Shown here in pieces: positions 23,715-32,194 of a stretch of 64,000 bases of DNA (positions are counted from its first letter, which is position 1; every line of letters starts with the position of its first letter). Both the position numbers and the translations under genes were made by a program. A model generated the notes under the pieces. The model did no database searches, was not told the DNA's origin, and saw only the letters and a program-made list of their open reading frames with translations. The DNA comes from JAUWCL01 sp964599375. Lineage in GTDB: Bacteria > Krumholzibacteriota > Krumholzibacteriia > Krumholzibacteriales > Krumholzibacteriaceae. The stretch covers positions 62,001 through 126,000 of the forward strand of contig CAZREW010000007.1 of assembly GCA_964599375.1 (NCBI GenBank). The letters run 5' to 3'.

Positions 23715-23858
23715 GCCTGCGGTCCTTTCTGTCGCCTCAAGTATCTATAGCAGACGGGCACCTGCCGGGCAAGTAATATAAGGCCCGTGGATCCCCCTCC
23801 GCAATCCCGGAACTGCCAGTATTTCAGCATGTTTCGTCGACAGGGCAGCCATTTTCGC

Positions 23859-23887
23859 TTGACAAGGCGGCGCTTTTTTATACTATT
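23859..23887 (+). promoter_or_regulatory. Promoter of the CAU tRNA (and perhaps tilS)
   Basis: TTGACA at 23859-23864 precedes overlapping -10 candidates: TATACT at 23879-23884 and TACTAT at 23881-23886, the latter with 16-nt spacing. It lies just upstream of the tRNA 5' end at 23899. Confidence 0.6.
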
Positions 23888-23898
23888 CACAGATGCGT

Positions 23899-23975
23899 GG
23901 CGGTGTAGCTCAGTTGGTTAGAGCAGCGGAATCATAATCCGCGTGTCCGGGGTTCAAGTCCCTGCACCGCCACCA
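23899..23975 (+). tRNA. tRNA with anticodon CAT (Met, or Ile2 substrate of TilS)
   Basis: A complete 77-nt cloverleaf with encoded CCA: acceptor GGCGGTG/CACCGCC, discriminator A, D loop AGCTCAGTTGGTTAGA, anticodon stem GCGGA/TCCGC around ATCATAA, giving CAT. The acceptor and D arm resemble elongator tRNA-Met of Bacillus, and the acceptor lacks the C4-G69 and C5-G68 pairs that E. coli TilS favours, so elongator Met is more likely. Its place directly upstream of tilS keeps the Ile2 reading open. Confidence 0.9.
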
Positions 23976-24009
23976 GTTCTTTCCGGCGCTCATCACCATC
24001 GGAAATCCC

Positions 24010-25377
24010 ATGGACTGCAAGGACAGGGTCAGGCACTGGATCATCGAAAACGGGCTGATAAGCCGTGGGGACCGGATAACCGCGGCTGTATCAGGCGGGC
24101 CCGATTCTATGGCGATGCTCTCGATACTTCACCGGCTCTCGGCCGGCATGGGCTTCTCGCTCTCAGCGGCCTACCTCGACCATCGGATCAGGGAAGCGGC
24201 GCACAGAGAGCAGCGGATCGTCGAGAGATGGTGCGGGCGGCTCGGGGTACCACTGGTCACCGAAGAAGCCGACGTGCCCGCCCTGGCGAAGCGGGGAAAG
24301 ACCGGACTGGAAGAGGCGGCAAGAGAGGCCAGGTACGGATTCCTCGACAGGTTCGAACATGTCGCGCTGGGACACAACAGCGACGACCAGGTCGAGACGG
24401 TGCTCCATCATATCATCCGCGGGACGGGAATCCGCGGGCTCGCCGGAATGCCGGTGCGGAGGGGAAGGTACATAAGGCCCGTGATGTGCTGCACAGGCGA
24501 AGAATTGAAGCGGTACTGCAGGACACAGGGTATATCCTACGCTATCGACCGCTCCAACAGCGACACGGCGTTCCTGCGCAACAGGATCAGGCACCGCCTG
24601 CTGCCCGCGATCAGAAGGGACTTCAACCCCGCCGTGGATGAGGCTCTCCTGAGGCTGGCCGGAAACGCCCGCGACGGGCTCACCGCGCTCAGCGAGGGGA
24701 TATTCGATCTAGTTCCGTCCGCGGCCGCTGACGGGAGCGTCACCCTCGACGCCTCACGGGCCGGCGGCCTTTCCGATCACCGGCTCTACCAGCTGGTCGA
24801 TGCCGTGCTCAGGGACAGGCTCGGAGTATACCGCGACATAGAAAGGTCCCATTTCGACGCCGTCGCAAGGCTCATCCGCGCGGGGCGCTCCGGGAAAAGG
24901 ACCACTCTGCCCCACGGAGTCCGGGTGACGGTGGAACACGGCCTGGTCCGCTTCGAGCCCGCAGCGGCGGCGGCCGGCCCGCCGCCGCCCCCGGAAGCGA
25001 TCATCCTGCCCGGGGAAGGCGAATTCGATCTACCCGGCTGGGAAATGGCCGTCTCGATAAGGACGGTCCCCCGTATCAGGGATCGGAAGGATTCTCTGTC
25101 CGGGCTTGAAGCGTCCCTGGCAGGGATCTCCTTTCCGGTCCGCGTCAGGCCGAGGCGCGACGGCGACCGTCTCGTCCCATTCGGCATGAAGGGTTCAAAG
25201 AAGCTCAGCGACATCATGATAGACGCCAAGGTCCCCCTGCGTAACCGCGGCTCGATACCCGTATTCGAGGACAGTGGCGGCATCATCTGGGTCCCGGGCC
25301 TCGTGACAGCGGAAAGGACGAGGATCACCGGGCCCGGGCGCGGGATCACCTCTTTCAGCATCTCAAAAAAGGGATGA
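24010..25377 (+). CDS. tilS: tRNA(Ile)-lysidine synthetase
   Basis: A 455-residue enzyme that attaches lysine to C34 of the CAU-anticodon isoleucine tRNA so that it reads AUA. The PP-loop SGGPDSMAML binds ATP, followed by AYLDHRIREAA, GHNSDDQVETVLHHIIRGTG and IRNRIRHRLLP-type residues in the catalytic domain. The C-terminal TilS domain ends with VRPRRDGDRLVPFGMKGSKKLSDIMIDAKVP. AUA codons are common in these genes, so the enzyme is needed. It starts 34 nt after the CAU tRNA and heads the conserved tilS-hpt-ftsH run. Confidence 0.95.
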   Translation: MDCKDRVRHWIIENGLISRGDRITAAVSGGPDSMAMLSILHRLSAGMGFSLSAAYLDHRIREAAHREQRIVERWCGRLGVPLVTEEADVPALAKRGKTGLEEAAREARYGFLDRFEHVALGHNSDDQVETVLHHIIRGTGIRGLAGMPVRRGRYIRPVMCCTGEELKRYCRTQGISYAIDRSNSDTAFLRNRIRHRLLPAIRRDFNPAVDEALLRLAGNARDGLTALSEGIFDLVPSAAADGSVTLDASRAGGLSDHRLYQLVDAVLRDRLGVYRDIERSHFDAVARLIRAGRSGKRTTLPHGVRVTVEHGLVRFEPAAAAAGPPPPPEAIILPGEGEFDLPGWEMAVSIRTVPRIRDRKDSLSGLEASLAGISFPVRVRPRRDGDRLVPFGMKGSKKLSDIMIDAKVPLRNRGSIPVFEDSGGIIWVPGLVTAERTRITGPGRGITSFSISKKG

Positions 25378-25465
25378 TCGGCCGGTCCCCCCTGAAATTT
25401 CCATGTCATATCCGGCACGTTGTGTTAATATCTGCACAGATGGCCTTTGCGGAAGACGGGGAGCG

Positions 25466-26014
25466 ATGGAGCAGTCGGGATTCAAGACGATCATCAAGGC
25501 CGATGACATCCGGCGCCGGGTGCGGGAGATGGCCGAACGCATCTCCTTCGATTACGCCGATGCGAGCCCGCTGTTCATCGTGCTTCTGAAGGGCGCCTTC
25601 ATATTCGCCGCCGACCTGACCAGAAACCTCTCCATACCTCACGAGATAGATTTCATAACGCTGTTCAGCTATCAGAGCGGGACGAAACGCAGCGCCGACG
25701 TCGGCGTGATCAACCATATACGCAGCCATATAGAGGACCGCGACATCATCATAATAGACGAGATCGTGGACACCGGCCATACCCTGTCCCGCCTGATCAG
25801 GACTCTCAAGGACCACAAGGCCCGCAGCCACAGGATATGCACCCTTCTCGACAAGCCCGACGCCCGCGAGGTCAGGATAGACGTGGACTACGTCGGATTT
25901 ACCATACCTGACGTCTTCGTAGTAGGTTACGGGCTCGATTACAGGGAGCGGTTCAGAAACCTGCCCTTTATCGCCGAGCTGACACCAGAGATCAGGAAGA
26001 CCATTAACTCATAG
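25466..26014 (+). CDS. hpt: Hypoxanthine phosphoribosyltransferase
   Basis: A 182-residue purine-salvage enzyme joining hypoxanthine or guanine to PRPP. The PRPP-binding loop IIIIDEIVDTGHTLSRL is clear, with PLFIVLLKGAFIFAADL in the N-terminal half and VDYVGFTIPDVFVVGYGLDY near the end. The ATG at 25466 (MEQSGF) with GGGGAG upstream fits family length; an earlier in-frame ATG at 25403 would add a non-conserved segment. Next to tilS and ftsH, an order found in many bacteria. Confidence 0.94.
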   Translation: MEQSGFKTIIKADDIRRRVREMAERISFDYADASPLFIVLLKGAFIFAADLTRNLSIPHEIDFITLFSYQSGTKRSADVGVINHIRSHIEDRDIIIIDEIVDTGHTLSRLIRTLKDHKARSHRICTLLDKPDAREVRIDVDYVGFTIPDVFVVGYGLDYRERFRNLPFIAELTPEIRKTINS

Positions 26015-26026
26015 CGGGTTATTAGG

Positions 26027-26056
26027 TTGGACAAAGGGCACGTTATCGCTTATCTT
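26027..26056 (+). promoter_or_regulatory. Possible ftsH promoter
   Basis: TTGGAC at 26027-26032 is followed after 18 nt by TATCTT at 26051-26056. The match is moderate; ftsH starts at 26163, leaving a leader of about 100 nt. Confidence 0.35.
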
Positions 26057-26162
26057 GATTTCAGGAACTGGAATGCGGCAGGATTTCCGGCCGTACGAGG
26101 GGAAAGGGTGTGCTCTGCCCCTCGGGACCTGTACAGCCACCAATACATGGAGTAATAAAAAA

Positions 26163-28310
26163 ATGAACGGTGACGACAAGGACCGTGACAGGAATCCAAA
26201 GAAGAAGTGGGTCCCCCCCGGCGGAGGGTTGCCCGGCCAGCAGAAACCGTCGAGATCGATGGCACTCTGGGTCATGGTCATCATCCTCTTCTTCCTTGCC
26301 TTTCTCCTTTTCAACTCGAGCAAGGAGAGGGAGTGGCCGATAGACTACAGCCAGTTCATAGCCGAGATCGACAACGGTAACATAGCCAGCGTGAAGATCA
26401 AGGGTATCGAGGTGCGCGGTAAGCTCATCAACCCCATCACGATCCCCACGGGCGGGGACGGCACGACGATATCTAGCTTCAAGACGATACTGCCGGCCGA
26501 GGACAGCCAGCTCGCTGAACGCATATGGAAGAACAATCCTGACGCCAAGATAGAAGCGGAATACCCCGGCAGCAGTGTCTGGGTGAAGGCGCTTGCAACT
26601 GCGCTGCCGCTGATCGCGCTGCTCGTGCTCTGGGTCATCCTCATGCGCAACATGCAGGCCGGAGGCAACAAGGCCTTCTCGTTCGGCAAGAGCAAGGCGA
26701 AGATGATGGGCGGGAACATGCCGCGCGTCACCTTCGCTGATGTCGCCGGCGCGGACGAGGCCAAGAGTGAGCTCGAGGAGATCATCGAGTTCCTCAAGGA
26801 CCCTAAGAAGTTCCAGAGGCTCGGCGGGCGGATCCCGAAAGGCGTCATCCTTCTAGGCCCCCCGGGGACGGGCAAGACCCTGCTCGCCAGAGCGGTGGCC
26901 GGCGAGGCCGGAGTCCCCTTCTTCAGCATGAGCGGTTCCGATTTCGTAGAGATGTTCGTCGGAGTCGGCGCGAGCCGCGTGCGCGACCTCTTCGACAAGG
27001 GAAAGAAACACGCTCCCTGCATTCTGTTTATCGACGAGCTTGACGCGGTGGGGCGCCACAGGGGCGCGGGGCTTGGGGGAGGCCATGACGAGCGCGAGCA
27101 GACGCTCAACCAGCTCCTCGTCGAGATGGACGGGTTCGAGACGAACGAAGGAGTCATCCTTCTTGCAGCTACAAACAGGCCGGATGTCCTCGACCCGGCA
27201 CTGCTCCGGCCCGGCCGCTTCGACCGCCGCGTGATCGTGGACATGCCGGATGTCAGGGGCAGGATCGGCATCCTCAAGGTACACACGAGAAATATCCCCC
27301 TGGCCGAGGACGTCGACCTCGATATACTCGCCAGAGGGACCCCCGGCATGTCGGGCGCCGACCTTGCCAACCTGGTCAATGAGGCGGCGCTGCTCGCGGC
27401 GAGGCGCGACAAGGACAAGGTATACATGGAGGAGCTTGAGGAATCCAAGGACAAGGTCTTCCTCGGCCCCGAGAGGCGCAGCCGCGTCTTCAAGGAAGAT
27501 ACGAGACGGATGACCGCCTATCACGAGGCGGGACACGCTGTCGTCGGGTCCTACCTGCAGAACTCCGACCCGCTGCACAAAGTGACCATCATATCGAGAG
27601 GCAGAGCAGGCGGACTGACATCCTTCCTCACCGACGACGACAACTACTACTACCAGTCGAAGGAATACCTGCTGGATATCATCACAATGGCTCTCGGCGG
27701 TCGAGTAGCGGAAGAGCTCGTCATAGGGAGGATCGGCAGCGGCGCATACGGCGACATAAAGAACGCGACGAACATCGCACGCAAGATGGTCACGCAGTGG
27801 GGCATGAGCAAAAAGCTCGGTCCGATAGCCTTCGGCGACCGCGAAGAGCAGATCTTCCTCGGGCGGGAGATATCGACCCGTAAGGACTACAGCGAAAAGA
27901 CCGCCCAGGAGATCGACGAAGAGGTCAAGTCGATCATATCGGGCTGCTACGACAAGGCCCGAAATATCCTCACTGAGCACGAGCAACAGCTTAACGCTGT
28001 GGCCGCGGCCCTTCTCGAGCGCGAGACGCTCGACGGCGAGGATGTAAAGATACTCCTGAGTGGCGGCACCCTTCCTCCAATGAGGAAAAAGCCTGAGCAG
28101 AAGAAGACGGAAGACGAGAAAAAGCCGGAGATTCCGGCACAGCATGATGTCGACTTCGATACGCAGGCTTCGAAAGAACCTTCACCCTCCATTGAGAATG
28201 AAGCGACAGTAAAGGACCGGACGGGCCCGGCCGACCTCTTCTCGGAAATGGACAGGGAGAATGCGGCTCCCGGTAAAGAGAAGAACGACGGACCCGGCCT
28301 GGACACCTGA
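26163..28310 (+). CDS. ftsH: ATP-dependent membrane zinc metalloprotease FtsH
   Basis: A 715-residue membrane-anchored AAA+ protease that degrades misfolded or regulatory membrane and soluble proteins. One TM lies at about 38-56 (ALWVMVIILFFLAFLLF), a second at about 142-163; the AAA domain has GPPGTGKT and LFIDELDAVGRHRG, with the second region of homology LLRPGRFDRR. The zinc site HEAGHAVVG and the downstream Asp in YGDIKNATNIARKMV complete the protease. The tail after 640 is long, Lys/Glu/Pro-rich and low complexity. The ATG at 26163 is chosen, since an upstream start would bring a non-homologous leader. Confidence 0.96.
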   Translation: MNGDDKDRDRNPKKKWVPPGGGLPGQQKPSRSMALWVMVIILFFLAFLLFNSSKEREWPIDYSQFIAEIDNGNIASVKIKGIEVRGKLINPITIPTGGDGTTISSFKTILPAEDSQLAERIWKNNPDAKIEAEYPGSSVWVKALATALPLIALLVLWVILMRNMQAGGNKAFSFGKSKAKMMGGNMPRVTFADVAGADEAKSELEEIIEFLKDPKKFQRLGGRIPKGVILLGPPGTGKTLLARAVAGEAGVPFFSMSGSDFVEMFVGVGASRVRDLFDKGKKHAPCILFIDELDAVGRHRGAGLGGGHDEREQTLNQLLVEMDGFETNEGVILLAATNRPDVLDPALLRPGRFDRRVIVDMPDVRGRIGILKVHTRNIPLAEDVDLDILARGTPGMSGADLANLVNEAALLAARRDKDKVYMEELEESKDKVFLGPERRSRVFKEDTRRMTAYHEAGHAVVGSYLQNSDPLHKVTIISRGRAGGLTSFLTDDDNYYYQSKEYLLDIITMALGGRVAEELVIGRIGSGAYGDIKNATNIARKMVTQWGMSKKLGPIAFGDREEQIFLGREISTRKDYSEKTAQEIDEEVKSIISGCYDKARNILTEHEQQLNAVAAALLERETLDGEDVKILLSGGTLPPMRKKPEQKKTEDEKKPEIPAQHDVDFDTQASKEPSPSIENEATVKDRTGPADLFSEMDRENAAPGKEKNDGPGLDT

Positions 28311-28348
28311 CATGCCGTTATGGAAGGAGGGGCGCTCGGCTGCGGCAG

Positions 28349-29566
28349 ATGCGTTACAAGCTCGACCTCATCTCTTCCACGCGCAAGGCGACACTCGCCG
28401 GACATCTCCTCAGAGCGGGCGTCGATCCGGCCGGGATAGATATCATGACGCGGAAAGCCGAAACCGTCGTGATACGGATCCGCGGCCTTTCGGCGGCGGC
28501 CGCCAATATAATAAAACAGCAGATGCTCTCGATAGGTGGGGACGCTGCCGTCCACAGGGAAGTGATCCACGGCCGCCCCGATGAATCGTGCGCGTACCTG
28601 ATCTCCGACGGAAAGAGACTCGAGGTCCTCGCCGACAACCTGGAGAGGCAACCGTTCGGGCTGGCTGAGGCCGGCGCCGAAATCATCAGGCTGCTGGAGC
28701 TACGCTCCTCCCCCCCTTCCTCGGTCGGCCTTCCCGGAGGACGACTCGACCTCACCGCCTGCCCGCTCATCATGGGAGTGCTGAACGTCACACCTGACAG
28801 TTTCAGCGACGGCGGCAGATTCACCGATCCGTCGCGGGCGGCCGATCACGCGTCGCGCATGGCCGGAGATGGAGCCTCCATAATAGACATCGGCGGGGAA
28901 TCGAGCAGGCCGGGCTCCTCAGAGCTCGATCCGTCCGAGGAACTGGACCGTGTCGGCCCGGTGCTCGAGAGGATGTCCGGCCTGAGCGGGACCGTGATCT
29001 CCATCGACACCCGCCATTCAGCGGTGGCCATGGAGGCGATCCGCCTCGGAGCCTCGATCATCAACGACATAAGCGGCCTTACTCACGATCCAGGGATGAT
29101 CGAAGTCGCCGCCGGCTCCGGCGCCGCTGTAGTGGTGATGCACATGAAAGGGACCCCCGAGACGATGCAGGACGGACCTGAGTATGACGATGCCCCGGAC
29201 GAGATATCCGGGTGGCTGGAGGCGGCAGCGGACAGGCTCGTCGGAAACGGCATCTCCCGGGACAAAATAATCGTTGACCCGGGAATCGGATTCGGCAAAA
29301 GATTGCATGACAACCTGGAGATCATCGACCGCATCGGGGATTTCCATACGCTCGGGTATCCAGTCCTCGCCGGGTATTCAAGGAAATCGTTCATCGGAAC
29401 GATCACCGGACGGGACGATCCCGAAGAGAGGCTGCCCGGCGGGCTCGCGGTGGCGGGCCTGTGTCTCGACGCGGGAGTCCAGATCCTTCGCGTCCATGAC
29501 GTCCGCGAAACAGCCGACTACGTAAGGGTCTGGAAGGCCATAGTCAGGAAAGGCGGCTCCTCTTGA
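28349..29566 (+). CDS. folP: Dihydropteroate synthase with an N-terminal extension
   Basis: A 405-residue protein. The C-terminal 270 residues are a complete DHPS TIM barrel, joining para-aminobenzoate to dihydropterin pyrophosphate in folate synthesis: GVLNVTPDSFSDGGRF, DIGGESSRPGS, IINDISGL and YSRKSFIGT. The first 130 residues (RYKLDLISSTRKATLAGHLL... LADNLERQPFGLAEAG) are extra. The similar N-terminal segment occurs in some deep-branching bacteria and is of unknown role. The gene sits between ftsH and cdaA, with its last codons overlapping the cdaA start. Confidence 0.93.
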   Translation: MRYKLDLISSTRKATLAGHLLRAGVDPAGIDIMTRKAETVVIRIRGLSAAAANIIKQQMLSIGGDAAVHREVIHGRPDESCAYLISDGKRLEVLADNLERQPFGLAEAGAEIIRLLELRSSPPSSVGLPGGRLDLTACPLIMGVLNVTPDSFSDGGRFTDPSRAADHASRMAGDGASIIDIGGESSRPGSSELDPSEELDRVGPVLERMSGLSGTVISIDTRHSAVAMEAIRLGASIINDISGLTHDPGMIEVAAGSGAAVVVMHMKGTPETMQDGPEYDDAPDEISGWLEAAADRLVGNGISRDKIIVDPGIGFGKRLHDNLEIIDRIGDFHTLGYPVLAGYSRKSFIGTITGRDDPEERLPGGLAVAGLCLDAGVQILRVHDVRETADYVRVWKAIVRKGGSS

Positions 29567-30339
29567 GCTCTTTTCATATCAATCTGACGATCGACATGCT
29601 CGACATACTGATCGTCGCCTTCCTATTCTACAGGCTGTTCATAATGATCAAGGGGACAAGGGCGATCCAGATGTTCATAGGCCTGTTCCTGCTGATCATC
29701 GTCTCCTTTATAGCCCAGTGGCTCAACCTCAATGCGCTGAACTGGATCCTTAGCAGTCTCAAGACAGTCTGGGTGATAGCGTTCGTAATCCTCTTCCAGC
29801 CCGAGCTGAGAAAGGCCCTTACACAGCTGGGTCAGAACAGGATAATAGGCATGTTCCTCAAGGTGGAATCGACCAGCACGGTATCGGAGACCGTCAAGGC
29901 CTGCCAGCTTCTGGTTCAGAACGGGCTGGGCGCCATAATCGTAGTCGAGCGTGACGTCGGCCTGAAGAATTACATAGAGACGGGGACGAGACTCGACGCG
30001 AAGGTCACCAGCGAACTCCTTGTGACGATATTCACGCCGCCGAGTCCCCTGCACGACGGCGCCGTGATCGTCGAAAAGGACAGGATCATCGCGGCGGGAT
30101 GCATACTGCCCCTCTCGCAGAATCCGCGGATAGGCCGCGCCCTCGGCACTCGGCACAGGGCGGGCCTGGGGCTCTCCGAGGAGACCGACGCGATCGTGAT
30201 AATCGTGAGCGAAGAGACGGGCTCCATCTCACTGGCCCGCGAGGGCAAGCTCAAGCGGAAGCTCGACCTAAACGCCCTGCGAAACGAGCTCGTAGCCATC
30301 CTTGGAATAAAATCGGCGGAGACCGTTCCCGCCGCGTGA
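29563..30339 (+). CDS. cdaA: Membrane diadenylate cyclase CdaA
   Basis: A 258-residue enzyme making cyclic di-AMP. Residues 1-90 carry three membrane helices (IDMLDILIVAFLFYRLF, MFIGLFLLIIVSFIAQWL, WVIAFVILFQPEL). The DAC domain follows, with the DGA motif in PLHDGAVIV and the RHR motif in GTRHRAGLG. Cyclic di-AMP controls potassium, osmolarity and wall homeostasis. The start codon is a TTG that overlaps the folP stop (TTGA); the ATG at codon 12 is an alternative. The partner CdaR/YbbR gene is not next to it here. Confidence 0.93.
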   Translation: MSSFHINLTIDMLDILIVAFLFYRLFIMIKGTRAIQMFIGLFLLIIVSFIAQWLNLNALNWILSSLKTVWVIAFVILFQPELRKALTQLGQNRIIGMFLKVESTSTVSETVKACQLLVQNGLGAIIVVERDVGLKNYIETGTRLDAKVTSELLVTIFTPPSPLHDGAVIVEKDRIIAAGCILPLSQNPRIGRALGTRHRAGLGLSEETDAIVIIVSEETGSISLAREGKLKRKLDLNALRNELVAILGIKSAETVPAA

Positions 30340-30632
30340 CGGAACGGGAGCGGAGACCTCACCACACACGTCTTCACGTCCCGGCCTCCGCTCCCTTCTC
30401 CTTCAGGACCGTTCCGCCCACACAACACGGCAAGGATAGTGCCGGAAAAGGCACGACGCCGCAATCGCCTGTCGTACCGAAGGTTAAGCGACACTGTCCT
30501 GACGGAGAAGCCGTCAGAGCCTGCCGCGTGGCGCAAACGGCGTTTACGTGTCAGTCCTGGAAATGCCTGCGGAAAGCCCTTCAGAAGCATTCTCGGGGAT
30601 CCGTATTGTCATGGAAACGTGTTTGACGGCGC
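30340..30632. other. Convergent intergenic region with an inverted repeat
   Basis: There is no gene in these 293 nt, which lie between the end of cdaA and the end of the convergent REC-GAF-HD-GYP gene. GGGAGCGGAG at 30346-30355 and CTCCGCTCCC at 30386-30395 are perfect 10-nt inverted repeats with a 30-nt loop. A pyrimidine-rich stretch follows, but no proper T run. Confidence 0.5.
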
Positions 30633-32183
30633 CTAGTATTTTCGCGGCTCCCTGATCATGCCTCTCTCCACGAGCCTGATCAGGTGGTCGATGACATCGG
30701 CGTCGAACTTGTCGGTCTGGAGCTTGAGCTGCTCTAGCGCGTCCCTGTATCCGAAGGCCGTGCGGTAGGGCCTGTCGCTCGTCATCGCGTCGAAGCTGTC
30801 GGCGACGGCGACGATCCTCGCCCCTAGCGATATCTGCTCGCCCTTGAGTCCATCGGGGTACCCGCGTCCATCGAGCCTCTCGTGATGATGCCTGACAAGG
30901 TCGCTGGCCGCCTCGAGGAATTTCATGTTCTTGATGATGTTCGCGCCGACTTCGGGATGGCTCCTGACTATCTCCCATTCCCCGTCGGTGAGCTCTCCCG
31001 GTTTGTTCAGTATATCCTCGTACACGCCGAGCTTGCCGATGTCGTGGAGCGCGGCGCCGAAGCTGATCGTCTCCAGCTCATTCTTGTCCAGCCCCATCTC
31101 CTCGGCGATCAACCTGGCGAACATCGCCACCCTTTCGGTATGGCCTCTCGTGTACGAATCCTTCGCCTCGATCGTGGAGACCAGTACTTTGATCGTCGAG
31201 AGGTATGTGGACTGAAGCTCGGAGTAGAGCCTCGCGTTCTCCAGACCGGTAGCAAACGAGCTGCATATCGATTTGAAGACTTCCCAGTCGTTCGCCGAAT
31301 ATTCCTGGCCGCTCACCTTGCTCCCGAGGAACACGATGCCTATAAGGGAAGACTTCACGATCAGGGGGTAACAGTAGAGAAACCCGAGATCCTGCATGAA
31401 CTTCATCTCCCGCCTGGCGTCCTCGGACACATCTTCGTTTCTCAGGTCGAGCTCTCCCTGCCCGGTGAACAGCAGGTGGCTCATACCGGCATCCCTGGAA
31501 AGCCTTATGGCCCTGAGGACCGAGTCCCTTATGCCGCGCCCGCCGGCGTAGGACAGGTAGCTGTCGGCCTCGGTCGACGCGAAGAAGAGACAGACCGAAC
31601 CGATTCCAAGCTGTCCGGCGATGGTGAGGAAGAAAACATTTGTCAATTCCTCGGGGTCCCGCAGCCTGTTGAGGTCCTGACTCAGGTCGAAGATAGAGCG
31701 AAGGTCGAGGACCTTCTTTTTCAGTTCTTTGTTTACCCGCTGAAGGTCGTCCACGTTCTTCTGGATCTCATCTTCGAGATACTCGTTCTTTTCCAGCAGG
31801 TCCCTGCGCCTGTTGGCCTGGGAAAGGAAGTTATCTACCTTGGCGATCATCTCCTTGACCGAGAAAGGTTTCTTTATATAGTCCTGCGCCCCTGACTTGA
31901 ATCCTTCAAGCATGTTTTCATGGATGGCGTTTCCTGAGATCATGATGATGGGCACATCGTGATCGATATCCCTGGTCCTTATCTCGTCGCATACGGCAAA
32001 TCCATCCATCCTCGGAAGAACGACATCGAGCACCACGAGGTCCGGGAGAAATTCGTCATACTTGTGCAACGCCGATTCGCCGTCCAGGGCGTAAGCGGTG
32101 TTGTAACCCCTGTTTCTCAGCGATTCGGTGATTATCTCGACTACGTTGGGATCGTCGTCGACAACGAGAATATTACCGTTCAA
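30633..32183 (-). CDS. Response regulator with GAF and HD-GYP phosphodiesterase domains
   Basis: A 516-residue protein: receiver domain about 1-120 (acceptor Asp53 in VVLDVVLPRMD, Lys in YIKKPF), a coiled coil about 125-170, a GAF domain about 170-320, and an HD-GYP domain at the end. The HD-GYP is complete (LHDIGKLGV, LVRHHHERLDGRGYPDGLKG), so it should hydrolyse cyclic di-GMP. Start is TTG at 32183 with GAGAGG upstream. It is the last gene of a five-gene operon and the only member with both an intact receiver and an intact phosphodiesterase, so it is the probable output. Confidence 0.93.
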   Translation of the reverse strand: MNGNILVVDDDPNVVEIITESLRNRGYNTAYALDGESALHKYDEFLPDLVVLDVVLPRMDGFAVCDEIRTRDIDHDVPIIMISGNAIHENMLEGFKSGAQDYIKKPFSVKEMIAKVDNFLSQANRRRDLLEKNEYLEDEIQKNVDDLQRVNKELKKKVLDLRSIFDLSQDLNRLRDPEELTNVFFLTIAGQLGIGSVCLFFASTEADSYLSYAGGRGIRDSVLRAIRLSRDAGMSHLLFTGQGELDLRNEDVSEDARREMKFMQDLGFLYCYPLIVKSSLIGIVFLGSKVSGQEYSANDWEVFKSICSSFATGLENARLYSELQSTYLSTIKVLVSTIEAKDSYTRGHTERVAMFARLIAEEMGLDKNELETISFGAALHDIGKLGVYEDILNKPGELTDGEWEIVRSHPEVGANIIKNMKFLEAASDLVRHHHERLDGRGYPDGLKGEQISLGARIVAVADSFDAMTSDRPYRTAFGYRDALEQLKLQTDKFDADVIDHLIRLVERGMIREPRKY

Positions 32184-32194
32184 CGCAATGCCTC

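Noticed and set aside
26345..27493. Minus-strand frame of 382 codons over ftsH.
   Set aside because: The ftsH frame carries all AAA and zinc-protease motifs; the opposing frame has none.
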